Assembly (NCBI GenBank): GCA_028455995.1
Contig: JABELC010000009.1
Location: 1,364,001-1,428,000 of the forward strand
DNA: 64,000 bases
Reading direction: 5' to 3'
Origin: Scleromitrula shiraiana
Lineage: Eukaryota; Ascomycota; Leotiomycetes; Helotiales; Sclerotiniaceae
A program made the translations under genes and the position numbers. Under the pieces are notes generated by a model. That model was given only the letters and a program-made list of their open reading frames with translations. It ran no database searches and had not been told where the DNA came from. The first letter of the stretch is position 1. Every line of letters starts with the position of its first letter. Positions 48,229 to 59,120 of this stretch are shown piece after piece.

Positions 48229-49943
48229 AAATAGGGATAGGTAAGGGGAGAATAGAGATGGGTAGGGAATGGAATAGGGATACTAGATGGCAGATGACAG
48301 ATGGTGAAACAGCGGATGCAATAATTCACAAACCACCCCCTCTCCCCCCCAAAATCAACACTTAAACTTTCCAACCACAAAATCAAATCTCCTGATGCTG
48401 AAAGTAGGTAGAACATATAATTCCTACTTGAGTCTTTTTGATTCTTTTCCTTTTCATAAGATAAAACTGATGGGCTGATTTATTATTTTTTTTTTTGGAA
48501 AATTGTCGGTGCTTCGTGAATTAATGCACCCCCCCCCCACTTTGGTGGTGGAAGGTGTAGCATTTGTAAGATCTGAGGTAGCGATATGTATTGAGTCCTT
48601 TTTATATGCATCGATCGAGTGTGGTATGTATGTATGTATGTATTGTAGACGTATGTAGTGCTGGCAGTGTGTGCAGTGTGTGCATAATATATATATCAGT
48701 CAGCGATGGGGGGTTGGGTTACTACTGAGGGATTTGATACGATGGAAGGAGGTTGAGATTACGGGGAGGGGTAGTTTTCGTAAGGGGAAGGGGAGAACGA
48801 GAATGATGGATGCTGGAATGGAGGGGTAGTTGTATACTGTGGTATTTTGATCTTTTCGGATTGTTAGAGCTAGATCTCGGAGTTGGGGGATTATGATAGA
48901 TGTTCGTTCACATGTTTACTGTAGTATTTTTATTCAGAAACACCTATCGTGGATTCCTATTTCGTTATTCCATTTTCTAGCTTGGCTCCAATGCTGAGTC
49001 TGTAGTTAGATAGTTCAACTGTTGAAGATTTCCTTTCTTCCCTTCTTTTTCCCTTGACCCCGTTTCGGAGTAACACAACCTCATGTAGAGTCCGACTGAT
49101 ACGAATGTCACTCCCCCTAATTTCAATCCAGCCATGTCGTGGAGCGCTCCCAATCCAAGTCTTAAATGCACACTGTGCAGCATGCTGCAATACTTATATC
49201 TTGTTATAATTTACTGATCGACCGTTTGATCCCCACGGCTATCCGATTTTTTTTCTCTCTTCCAAACAATCGACTGCCGGACAACGTGATCCATGCTTGT
49301 TCCATGCCATGTGCTGTAACTCGGAATTGTATCGCCATATATACCGAGAAGAAATACTGCCGAGGCTGCTGCTAATTTGTCGGTACATTTTTTGAGACGT
49401 GGGTGATGCGTACTCGACATGGGAGAAGTGGGAGAATCAGCCACAAATGGGAAGTGGAATTGTTGGGGTTGATCAATGGGAATCGGGGAGCTGAAGCTTT
49501 GAGGATACAGCTCGGCGAACAAGAGACCTTGGTATTGCGCATCGTTACGATTATTGAGCCATTTAAATGCATTTGGAGATGGTAGTAAATCATAAGGAAA
49601 GAATTACTTGGAGATTCATGGGTTGAGTTGTCATTTATTGTGAATAAGACTATCATTAAACATAAATAAGAGAAGTGAAGAGAACGAACGATAAGCGAAA
49701 AGATACGTAAGACTTACATAAATACACAAAGACAGAGAAATTGTCCAAGACATCGTAATGTACTACATTGTATACAAGCAGAAATTATGAACCCAGTAAC
49801 ACATCAACATATGGTGAACTTACCAGTGTACCTTTTTGACCCGAGCCTTCCAACCCATGACCTAACCTAACGTAGCCCGACCTAACAAACATCCCGAACA
49901 CCATAACATTTGCCGCCAACCCAGAATCCCTTGCGCTTTGAAA

Positions 49944-51330
49944 TCAAGCCACCGAGACACGGCTCACAACGATACGTGTAGACTTGAGAATCCCATCTTC
50001 TTGATTAAGATTCTCCACGCCCCTAAGCCGCTCTTCACTATCATTGCTGTCGAAAGTTTGCTCTCCCCCTTCTATATTATTAACGAGATTCTCGTCGAAT
50101 TTACCCAGATAGGCGTCTCTCCATGCGGATTTGCCATTTTCTAATTCGAACTCTGTGTCGCGTGGCTGCTTGATGTAATTGCCTTGTCCTATATGAGATC
50201 CTGTGGGACCACTTCCAACATTTCCTTTGCTGCCGTTGTTGGTGCGTCCCATTAAGGCGGGGAAGAAACGATCAAATAGAGGTTTGAAGTGGGGTAGTGA
50301 TGCGCAGACAATGCCTATGTTGGATTCGATGGATGACCATACTGCGCCGCCGACATTATCATCTATAGTAAATGTCTATTAGCTTTCATATATACTTCAA
50401 AAGATCCCATCGAATTTGAACATACAAGAAGGATCAGCAGAATTTTGTGCCCCTTGCAAATAGTAAAGTCGAATTGCGCCCGTCACGACGACGAATCCAC
50501 CTACGGCAAAAACTACCATTAGGGCATACTTTTGTCTCCGTGGAATTTGTATCTGATATAGCATTCTCATCGGAAGTATATATATAACCAAGTCTTGGAA
50601 GATATCTAAACCCGCGTTGGCGTAGAAGAGCGAGTTTACGTGTATACAATGTCCGTGATCGGTTTTAGGTACCTCCCAAGCTTTGTCTATCGGAGTGCAT
50701 TGAAATATAGTTGCCATAACGCATGCAAAGGACGTGAGAACGACAAAAGCCATAACGCTCCAAATAATATTCCGAAAAACTCTAGATGTTGCAAGACGAA
50801 GGTAGAGAATGAGGATGGCCACTTTAGTGACGGATACGCAGATGTAGTAGAGCATCTCTCCAAAGTAGTAAAGCTTTGGTAGGCGTTAGTTTGTGGTTCG
50901 ATTGTATTATGCTCATGGTTTTTACCTCAAGCGACGCACTAAAGTTTGTATCTGGAGGCAAATCGTATATGTGTTGACCTAATCCAAACTTGACTTCTAC
51001 GAAAACATTAACCATACATTCACTATCCACGCGCCGACGTTGTAGCATCTCCGCGGGGTATTCCCTCGGACAATTCAAAGGTGTAGTTGGTTGATGACAA
51101 ATTGATGAATGGAACTTACGATTGATGGGATCCAGATCAAAAGCAGCTCCTATAATCCATGCGACAATTATACACCAATCATCCGAACCAAGTCCTCCTT
51201 TAGCAAGTTTGATTCGTATCAATAGCCTTGCACTGACTACCAGCGTAATAAGCACCAACATTGCCGAACATACTCCCAAAATCTGACCAGCCTTAGAATC
51301 ATGGGGTAAATTTGGGTCCGGAGTAGACAT
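49944..51330 (-). CDS. rhodopsin-domain (PTH11-like) seven-helix membrane protein, 382 aa
   Basis: Four exons: 51330-51120, 50996-50926, 50873-50426 and 50362-49944. Phases fit, 383 codons with stop. This is the fungal integral-membrane 'rhodopsin domain' family, which includes PTH11-type receptor candidates. Helix 1 is GQILGVCSAMLVLITLVVSA. The loop LAKGGLGSDDWCIIVAWIIG is the hallmark SxDDW at helix 2. Exon 2 begins VKFGLGQHIYDLP. Exon 3 contains FGEMLYYICVSVTKVAILIL, the CxPI-like IFQCTPIDKAWEV, then DIFQDLVIYILPMRMLYQIQ (conserved D-x7-P) and ALMVVFAVGGFVVVTGAIR. The last helix region has GGAVWSSIESNIGIVCASLP. An N-terminal CFEM domain is absent, so this is the CFEM-less class. The acidic polar tail is probably cytosolic. 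Ligand unknown. A sensing role is an inference from the family. Confidence 0.92.
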
Positions 51331-52214
51331 CGTATTTGTACTGAATTGGATTGGGTTGGGTTGGGGGCAGAAACAAAATGATGGTATATATATAGCAACT
51401 ACCAGCTACCAGTGAATGTGCAAATAGAAACGATAGGAAAAGTGGAATGATTTATCTCGAAACTGCGCAGCGAAGGCACAGCAAATATGAAATAAGAGAC
51501 GAAAGGGATCTGCGCTTGCAGATCAGATTGAAATCGGACAATATTCATCTCAATTGCATCCCAAATGGAGACCAATATTTTTTTTTGCGGGATTGCAACG
51601 CACACAATGACCATGGGTTTCGGGGTTTCTGGAAGCCCCCAAGAGACTTCATCATGGGTTTTGAGACGATGTTCCCCGGGCATGTTGTGCAACGTATAGA
51701 CTGCGAGCTGACACGCAATGTTTTATTATATAGATTAACTTTTGGATACGGTGAAGCAGATGGGCAGCTTTTCAACGTAATACAAGAGATTAGGGTGTGT
51801 TACTACATGATATCCACGTAGCTACCCAACCAACATAGACTTACATAGACTTACATAGGAGGTATGTACTCAGCAGTGAAAATATGTACAAGAAATTGTG
51901 ATTGGAAGGCACTTTTTGGGTTGGTTTTGCGTTGGATGTGAAAATAGAGTGAGGAGGGGTAAAATGGGCGGGCCGGACCAGATGTATGTCAGTCAGCCCC
52001 ATTGCCAAAGTAGCCACTCATAAGCTCGCACAGCTTAGAGCTTACCATATCCGTAAATTAAACGACCCTATCCCTATTTTGGTTGCCCCAAGTTTTAATA
52101 AGTAGGTACTTATGACCTTTGGAATGTGAAAAACTGATAACTGATAAGTTTATTCTTTTGTTTGTTCTACTTACAAAAATCGTTATTGAACGAAAACTAT
52201 ATTCGCCGTTCATC
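51331..52214. promoter_or_regulatory. divergent promoter region of the rhodopsin-domain gene and the flavoprotein gene
   Basis: 884 bp between divergent starts. An open frame at 51447-51821 has no motif or suitable context and I do not call it. No specific regulatory site identified. Confidence 0.5.
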
Positions 52215-53619
52215 ATGCCTATCGATTTTCATCTCTCTCCAGCCGAACAGGCTGCACGCAAGCATGCCGTTGACTACTCTGCTAGCCTTCTTAAGGGTAT
52301 TAAAAGTACTTACACGAAGTACGAAGGCGAAGAACGGTTTCAATCATTAAAGCCTCTCTATGAAAAAACTACTGCTAGTGGATTGTTAGGAGGTTTTATA
52401 GCACCTAATATGGGTGGACATGGAGGTAGTTTAGTCGAGGCGGCCATTATGGTCGAGGAAATGTATTCCATCGACTCTTCAGCGGCCCTGACAGTGTTTG
52501 GAACCGGATTAGGATTGACACCCTTCAATGTAGCCGGAAAACCCGAGCACAAAGAATTTTTGGAGCCTTTTTTGAGTGGAAAGGGAGCACCATTGGCGAG
52601 TACCGTTATGTCAGAACCAGGAGGAGTCGCCAACTTTCTAGAACCGGGTGCTCCAGGTCTTAATACAACGGCAACACTTGAAGGCGATGAGTGGGTACTT
52701 AATGGAGAAAAGGTATGTTTAATCCAAACTGTCTCAAGTCATTCTGTCATTAGTCTTGTGCCAAACTAACTCCAATTGCAGTTATGGGCTACCAACTCTG
52801 CTGGTTGGGATTTCGAGGGTGCTGAGCTTCAATGCGTTGTTTGCCGCACCACTACTCCAATCTCGGATAAACCCACCGATGCAATCATGATCCTAATTGT
52901 TACAAGAGCCGATATTGAACGTAACGAACCAGGCGCATTCAAGACTCTTCGTCATGTTCCTACAGCCGGACACACCGCGGTCTCTGGTCCACACATTAAA
53001 TACACCAATTTGAGAGTACCAACCAAAAATGTTTTGTCTCCCCCAGGTGAAGGCGCGGCAGTTATAACTCGCACATTCGATTCCTCTGCGGTTCTTGTTG
53101 GCGCAATGAGTGTTAGCATCATGCGCGCAACTTTCGAAGCAGCCCTAGCTTTCGCAAAACGTGATGATCGCAGAGGTGCAAAGCCGTTGCTAGAAAGACA
53201 AGCGGTTGCAGACTTACTCAGTGGGATCAAAATGAAGACGGAGGCCAGTAGGGCTTTGACGTGGAAAGCTGCACATTGTTTGGAGAACGGCCCAGGAGAT
53301 TATGATGCAAGGCGCGAATTGACCACAGCAGCCAAAGTTTTCTGTTCAGAAGAATGCGTGAAGGCTGTTACAGATGCCATCAATGCTGTTGGAGTGTAAG
53401 TTCTTTTCCTAAATACCCCTATAGATGAGGTAGCCACTAACACCACATTGCAGATCGGCATATGCTGCGGAACAGCCATTTGCAGACCTCCTGAACACAG
53501 CTATAGTTTTGCCCATTTTTGACGGTGGCAATGTTGGAATCCGAAGACGACACCTGCAAGAAGTGATGTTGTCGAAAACATACGACCCGTGGTCTTCCAC
53601 CTACGGTCCTTCAAATTAA
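52215..53619 (+). CDS. acyl-CoA dehydrogenase family flavoprotein, nitroalkane oxidase-like, 425 aa
   Basis: Three exons: 52215-52712, 52782-53395 and 53454-53619, total 426 codons. The start ATG gives MPIDFHLSPAEQAARKHAVD. The fold is the acyl-CoA dehydrogenase superfamily. It has an N-terminal helical domain, a middle beta domain with MSEPGGVANFLEPGAPGLNT and LNGEKLWATNSAGWDFEGAE (flavin-binding type), and a C-terminal helical domain. Several features recall fungal nitroalkane oxidase rather than fatty-acid dehydrogenases: the GLNTTATLEGDEWVLNGEKLW block, the WDFEGAELQCVVCR stretch and the ending LPIFDGGNVGIRRRHLQEVM. In the last, Asp394 occupies the position of the catalytic base (Asp, not Glu, in nitroalkane oxidase) and Arg401 lies seven residues on, as in that enzyme. 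If correct, it oxidises nitroalkanes to aldehydes with nitrite and peroxide. An ordinary acyl-CoA dehydrogenase remains possible. Confidence 0.87.
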
Positions 53620-54566
53620 AAAGTACCCAGTCTGTGGAAATTGTGCAGAATTATAACGTCTGCAGTGTATCTTATGGCACATTGGATAAGGGTATATGGA
53701 GCATGGTCATAGTCACTTATATGAATGTTTATTAAGTTCTTGAAGTATTCACAGGGGTAATAAATGATTTGATTTGGTATGATTGATATGAACTTTCGTT
53801 TTTTATGTGAATGGCTTTCAGGAGGCGCACGGGATGATTTAAGAATGATTGAATTAATGACGGTTTATTGGGTTGAAGTTAGAAATTAAGAATTCCGTCC
53901 CGTACCTCCAAGAGACGGAATGTAGATCTCCCAGGGCTAGCATAGTAAATAGCCGCTGTCGCCGTCTCCAATCAATACATATGTGAAAGGTAACGGTGTG
54001 CGATTTTGGAATCTTGGGCTCATACCCTCACTTTGGCTGTTAGAATAGCGGGGTCCCGCTGCAACAGCTCAGCTACAAGTACAATACAGCTTTCATCCAA
54101 ATTCAAATGCATATTGAAAATGTAGTGTTACCGGAAGGGTTATTATCCCAACTTTTGTATTGCTCGGCTATTAATATTCCGTACGTCGGACATAATTATC
54201 AATACTACCATCCATCCATGGGTGTACACCCACCCACATTGCATAATAAGCAGTAAGATTATAACACAGTCTCGGCACACTACTCAAACCAGTCGACGAA
54301 TGAGTCGCTCATTGGAATATATTTACTTTGTTAACGAATCAGGAAATAACTACTGTATTGCTCAGCCTCAGATAGTAACGTGTGTCTGTTTGCTGCTTCC
54401 GGATTCAAATCATATTGTATAATAAGTACGGTTAGGAATTTCCAAAACCTGCTGAACATATAATCATACAGTATTCCCATTGATATTTCTGAAGTCTGTG
54501 AAGTCTCAAATCACTCATCATCACAAAATTCTACCAATCCTCTTCAACCATCCTTCCACTCCGAAA
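53620..54566. other. intergenic DNA between the flavoprotein and SDR genes
   Basis: 947 bp with no supportable gene. It holds the flavoprotein 3' UTR and the promoter of the short-chain dehydrogenase. Confidence 0.55.
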
Positions 54567-55256
54567 ATGTCTACTCCAGGCCCCCTCTTCGTCATTGGAA
54601 CAGGCCCTATGATAGGTTCCCATGCAACCCGTCTCTTTGCAACTCGCTCCTTTGCCAAAATTGCCCTCTTTGCCCGTTCAACTTCCACCCTCTCCGAATC
54701 TCGTGATTTCATCACCGCCGCCGCACCTTCCGCCAGCGTTAACACTTACAACGCAGATGTCACAAATCATGAGGAATTGACCGCAGCTCTTCAAAAAGCC
54801 GTGGCAGAAATCGGGGCCCCAGAAGTCGTCATCTATAACGCCGCTCGAGTCAGTTATGGCATGTTTGGCGAGTACAAAGAAGAGGATATTGTAAGCGACT
54901 TTAAGATTCCCAATCTAGGACTGTACACTACAGCCAAGGTGCTACTTCCGGGGTTGGAATCACTAGCCAAGGAGAAACCAGAATCTCATCCTTGTCTTTT
55001 TGTTACCTCTTCACCTATCATTCATCAGCCGTTTGCGCCAGTTTTCTCCCTGAGCATGGCCAAGGCGGCACAGGCAAGCTTGGTGAAATTGTTGGTAGAA
55101 CAGACGAAGGATGTTGTGCATGTGGCGCTTGTGTCTGTTGGGGGAGCTGTTAGCATGGAGGAGCCAGTCAATAATCCGGCGAATATTGCGCTGGCTTTCT
55201 GGGAATTGTGGGAACAGAAGAAGGGAAGTTGGGAGGTTGAGCATCTAGTCCAGTGA
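54567..55256 (+). CDS. short-chain dehydrogenase/reductase, 229 aa
   Basis: Single exon. I chose the ATG at 54567 (MSTPGPLFVIGTGPMIGSHA). The open frame continues upstream only through a TTG. The N-terminal dinucleotide-binding turn is GTGPMIG, a shifted version of the usual TGxxxGxG, followed by ATRLFATRSFAKIALFARST. Asn-type VVIYNAARVSYGMF stands where classical SDRs have NNAG. The active-site region is atypical: the usual S...YxxxK is represented by TSSPIIHQPFAPVFSLSMAK, with Ser, no obvious Tyr at the expected spacing, and Lys. It therefore fits fungal 'NAD(P)-binding' SDR relatives of uncertain catalysis. The protein is shorter than classical SDRs (about 250 aa). Substrate unknown. Confidence 0.85.
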   Translation: MSTPGPLFVIGTGPMIGSHATRLFATRSFAKIALFARSTSTLSESRDFITAAAPSASVNTYNADVTNHEELTAALQKAVAEIGAPEVVIYNAARVSYGMFGEYKEEDIVSDFKIPNLGLYTTAKVLLPGLESLAKEKPESHPCLFVTSSPIIHQPFAPVFSLSMAKAAQASLVKLLVEQTKDVVHVALVSVGGAVSMEEPVNNPANIALAFWELWEQKKGSWEVEHLVQ

Positions 55257-57287
55257 AAGACGGTGGTTACCTGTACCTAGAGGAACCAATGCTAGAAATG
55301 ATATAACCAAGATCAGACTCGATTCCAGATTGTGCTATGTCTGCATTTGTCCTTACTTTTTGTCTGTTGCATATTGGCTAAATATATGCACATAACACCA
55401 ATGCAGTATCAAGGAACGGAACCTTTCCAATTCGTCACTCCTACGCCAATCTTCCAATTAACTTTCTGCGCCCAATCGAATGTATCCATAAGTCAACCAC
55501 TAGGAATCTACGCGGCGAGTTAACAATTTTCTCGTATCATCAAGGATCATGGTAAGTACCGTCCCGTCTCTCTGTACAACCTGAAAAGCAGCCGCGTTAC
55601 CGGTACCTCTCAATTCCGCACACATAAGATAGCCCAAAATTAGAGCATGGGATGAATGGCTGTAGATTGGGGTTTCACAAGCGGAAGTTAATACGTGCAG
55701 ATCCCGAAAATTGGATATTGTACGAGTTGGCCACGTTTCTTGGATTGCCGTTCTACAAAGTCACAGAGTTAGATTGATATTTTGGGATAAGGTTAGCGTT
55801 GGTCGAAGGAGTACATTCACAACGATAATGGTCTTTGTGGAGTGGAAATTTAGATTGGAGAGACTATTGCAATTGTGTTCAAGCTCGTGGGGTTTGATCG
55901 TCGCGAAGTCGCACAAACAGAGGAGGGAAAGCAAGTGCCCAACATTTCAAGATGAAGACCGTGAGAAACAAGAATTGAATATGGATGAACATCCATCATG
56001 ATATATTAGACATAGATATATAATAGTTATAATTCATGAGGGTAAGATCTATCCCTTCTTATGACGTACAGGCAGTTCAGGATGAGTTCTGCTGTCTATA
56101 CGTTGCTAAAAGTCACTGCACTAAGTTTCATTGGTTCATCTCTCTTCTCCTCGACGTACTTGAAATTGCAAGTATATGTCAAATAATTGAGAATGTTGCT
56201 GGAAGTTTTCTATAAGCAATTATGCCAACATAAGAGCCATTTAATATATTCGCGAAAATTGTACAAAACATTCAGACAATCCGAGGGTTGTCTCGTTCTG
56301 TGTAAGTGAACTTTGTCTTTAAACCTCTTCACTACTAGTACCGTCTCGACCACCTTGCAATTATCTTGTTTGAAGTCATGAGATATGCAATGTGGAATGA
56401 TGGTTCTTATTTTGTTCTTCCGGCGCAACCAAGCATTTGATGTTGACATCAAGATCATATTATATACATTGGTACGCTTGTCCACAGAAAAGCAATAGCA
56501 TTAAAAATCGAGGATGGGCTAGCCATTGCGGTGAATGATCATACAACCATTCTTGGAGAGCTCCTGGAATTCAACAACGAAGTCGGTTTATTTGATATAG
56601 TCTGACATGTGAGCAAACAATTGAATACTTCCATCCCATTTCATTCCACTGCAATGGAATAAAATGAGAATATCTAAATACCAATATTCCTTGAAGTGAT
56701 GAAGTGCCTCACTTCCAACGAATATATCAGATCACACAATTCCAGATTATCCACAAGTATGCCATCCGTAGTCCAAAATACCCATCACAGGATCTTAAAA
56801 CGGGAAGCATAGCAAAACAAAACGAGAAACAATAACGTCATCCTCCAATGATGTGGTGATGCATACGCATCCATCAACCACATTAACCAACCCCCTCAGA
56901 CCAGCACCGATAACTATACCTCCCCATACCCCCATAGAAACCAATCGTCCATCAAGAACCATATTTCTCACCACAAGCTCTAATAACATTGATTTCCAAT
57001 CAAATAGCTACCTCCCCACTTTCATACAAGACACGCCAAACCCCGAAATACACGTGATGTTGATTTGAAATCCCCGGGCTGATTAGGAATGTAAGCAAGC
57101 AAGCAAGCAACTGACCGCTAGCAAGAAAGTAAGTAAGTAAGTAAGCTAAGAACTAAAGTGTATAAAGAGAAGAGAGAGTATGTAAGAAATGGCATATCCC
57201 CTCTCATCGCACCAGCCCATCTACAAACAAACAAACAAACAAAAGATTTCAGAACTTTCCAATTCCAACTTGAATTCCCTAATCGAA
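55257..57287. other. intergenic DNA between the SDR gene and the MDR pseudogene
   Basis: Two kilobases with no supportable gene. Open frames at 55711-56001 and 56210-56485 (minus) have no motif. AAGC/AAGT/CAAA tetranucleotide runs occur at the 3' end. Confidence 0.5.
57091..57145. repeat. AAGC and AAGT tetranucleotide runs
   Basis: GCAA/AAGC units (about 57093-57110) and five AAGT units (about 57126-57144), upstream of the dehydrogenase pseudogene. Confidence 0.75.
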
Positions 57288-58785
57288 ATGAACACCCACA
57301 CAGCAATCGTAACAACACACCCCCGCGGCGCCCTATCCACCACCCTTCTCCCATCATCCCTCCAGCCGCTGACGAAATCCTCGTAAAGGTCCTCTGGATG
57401 GTCTCGACGCCCTTACATCTGCATCAGAATGATGGGGGACTACTTGATACGCATCCGCAGGTCCTTGGGGATGGGATGGCGGGAGTCATTGTTGAGGTTG
57501 GGTCTGGGGAGGTGAGAGGTTTAGTGGCTGGTGATCTGGTGAGTTTTTTATGTTGGGGGATCAGGGGCGAGGGATGAGGGATGGATGGAGAGAAAGAGAG
57601 TTGCTAATGAGGTTGGGATGGGATTGGATTGGGTTAATAGGTATTCGGCTTTACATGGAGAGAACAAAAAGAAAAAGCCCATCAGGAATACATCACCATT
57701 CCTTGGTATCTAGTCGGCAAGGTATCACCGTTTCCCTCTCCCCATCTCCCTCCTCCCCCCGATTAAAACATTCATTCACAAATACAAAATCCCAGATCCC
57801 ACCAACCCGTACCCCCCAAGAAGCCGCCACCCTCCCTAACAACTTCGTCACAGTATTCCACTGCGCAACCAGCGATCTCGGGCTAGAATTACCCTGGCCC
57901 GGACCCGTTTCTCCTGAGCCGATGGATGAGGACAGGGTTATTTTGATCAGGGGTGGTTCTTCTTCTGTGTTAGCCTAACATTCCTTAACCCAATCTGGCC
58001 CAGCCCAGCCCAATCCATATAATAGATATATCTTCTTCTTCAACTAACCACAAACTAACACCATATCAATGGCGGCCAATACGCCATCTAAATCCTCCAC
58101 CACTGGAGCTACAAAAACATAATAACCACCTCCTCCATGAATATGGCGCTTCGCATACATTTGATTATCGGGATCCTACTGTTGTTAAAAATATTCTCGA
58201 TGCTGCAAGTGCAAGCGGCAATTCGAGCGACGCTGCCATTTCATTCATATTCGATTGTATAGGCTCTCAATCCGGAAGTTTAGCACCGCTTTCTAAGATC
58301 GCTCAGAAAGGATCGAAAGTGGCGGTTTTGTTGCCTGTTATTGTTAGGGATGCTACGAATGATGTTGCGCCTGAGTATGTGTTATTTTTCAATATGTCCA
58401 TTGATATATATATATATTAATATAGATAAGTGTATGAGTACTAATGTGAGTGAAATAAATCTTAGATATGCAATGGATGTTTAGACATCTGCTCGCTGGG
58501 CTGAAGGTGTAGAAGCAAAGGGCGTAAGGACGCATTTTTATCTAGAGGTACGAAAGCAATGACTACTTGATCAAAATCAATACTAAATATAATTTCAGAA
58601 CGAGATGTTCAAAGAAAAGCTTCAGCCTGAGATCGTGCCAACCTTGTTGGCAGAGGGTGTGGTTCGACCTAAGAATTATCGAAGGGGATAGATTATTAGA
58701 AAGAGCCCAGCGGGCACTTGATGCACTTAGAAGGAAGGAAGAAAGCGGAGAGAGACTAGTCTGGCGGATTGCGCAGCAAAAGTAG
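57288..58785 (+). pseudogene. medium-chain dehydrogenase (zinc-type alcohol dehydrogenase-like) pseudogene
   Basis: The order of MDR motifs is clear, but the frame is broken several times. Frame 1 gives MNTHTAIVTTHPRGALSTT. The homology then moves to another frame (AADEILVKVLW, HPQVLGDGMAGVIVEVGSGE), so an indel lies at about 57331-57366. After introns come VFGFTWREQKEKAHQEYITI and IPPTRTPQEAATLPNNFVTV, then RVILIRGGSSSV. The next exon would start at a non-AG acceptor (ATGG before CGGCCAA). It reads GQYAI, a TAA stop at 58089-58091 where the family has Gln, then ILHHWSYKNIITT. A further frame change and missing codons occur near 58137, before EYGASHTFDYRDPTVV. A last frame change at about 58667-58680 separates EGVVRPKN from IIEGDRLLERAQRALDALRR. 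Family function: NAD(P)H-dependent reductase or dehydrogenase. This copy is very probably non-functional. Confidence 0.85.
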
Positions 58786-59120
58786 TCCAGAAAATATTGA
58801 TCGTCAAGATATATAAAGAGGAAAATTGTTTATATTTTCGAATTCGGTTCCAACCGAGGGATCATTTTGCTCAACAAGATGATTGTGAGCATATATCTAT
58901 TTATGCAGGCCGTTGAAGGCAGTGGTATCACAGTCGTATACCATTAATCCCAGCCCTCATTTTCCCCACACCCACCCACCAGATCGTTGAGATCATTTTA
59001 AACGCCAAACTTGTTGAAGTTTGCCCTAAACACCAGCGCTAAATGCAATGTTAAATGTCATAAAACTTAAAGTGAAAAGTATCTGCATGCATGTTGAATC
59101 GTAAAATCGTGCTTGTAGAT
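58786..59120. other. intergenic DNA between the MDR pseudogene and MTHFR
   Basis: About 335 bp, with no gene seen. Contains the 3' UTR of the minus-strand MTHFR gene. Confidence 0.6.

Larger units (their letters stand above)
47388..49943. other. 2.5-kb intergenic region between eEF2 and the rhodopsin-domain gene
   Basis: Both flanking genes end here (convergent). G-rich repeats occur at 48107-48260, and a poly-C tract at about 48530. Short open frames on both strands lack domains, splice support or normal composition. I found no tRNA. Confidence 0.5.

Noticed and set aside
49166..49656. Cluster of overlapping short open frames
   Set aside because: Several frames are open at once on both strands, as expected by chance in this sequence. 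No motif seen.
51447..51821. 124-codon plus-strand open frame in the divergent promoter
   Set aside because: No domain. It lies in the region needed for two promoters and overlaps a mirror-image open frame of no merit.
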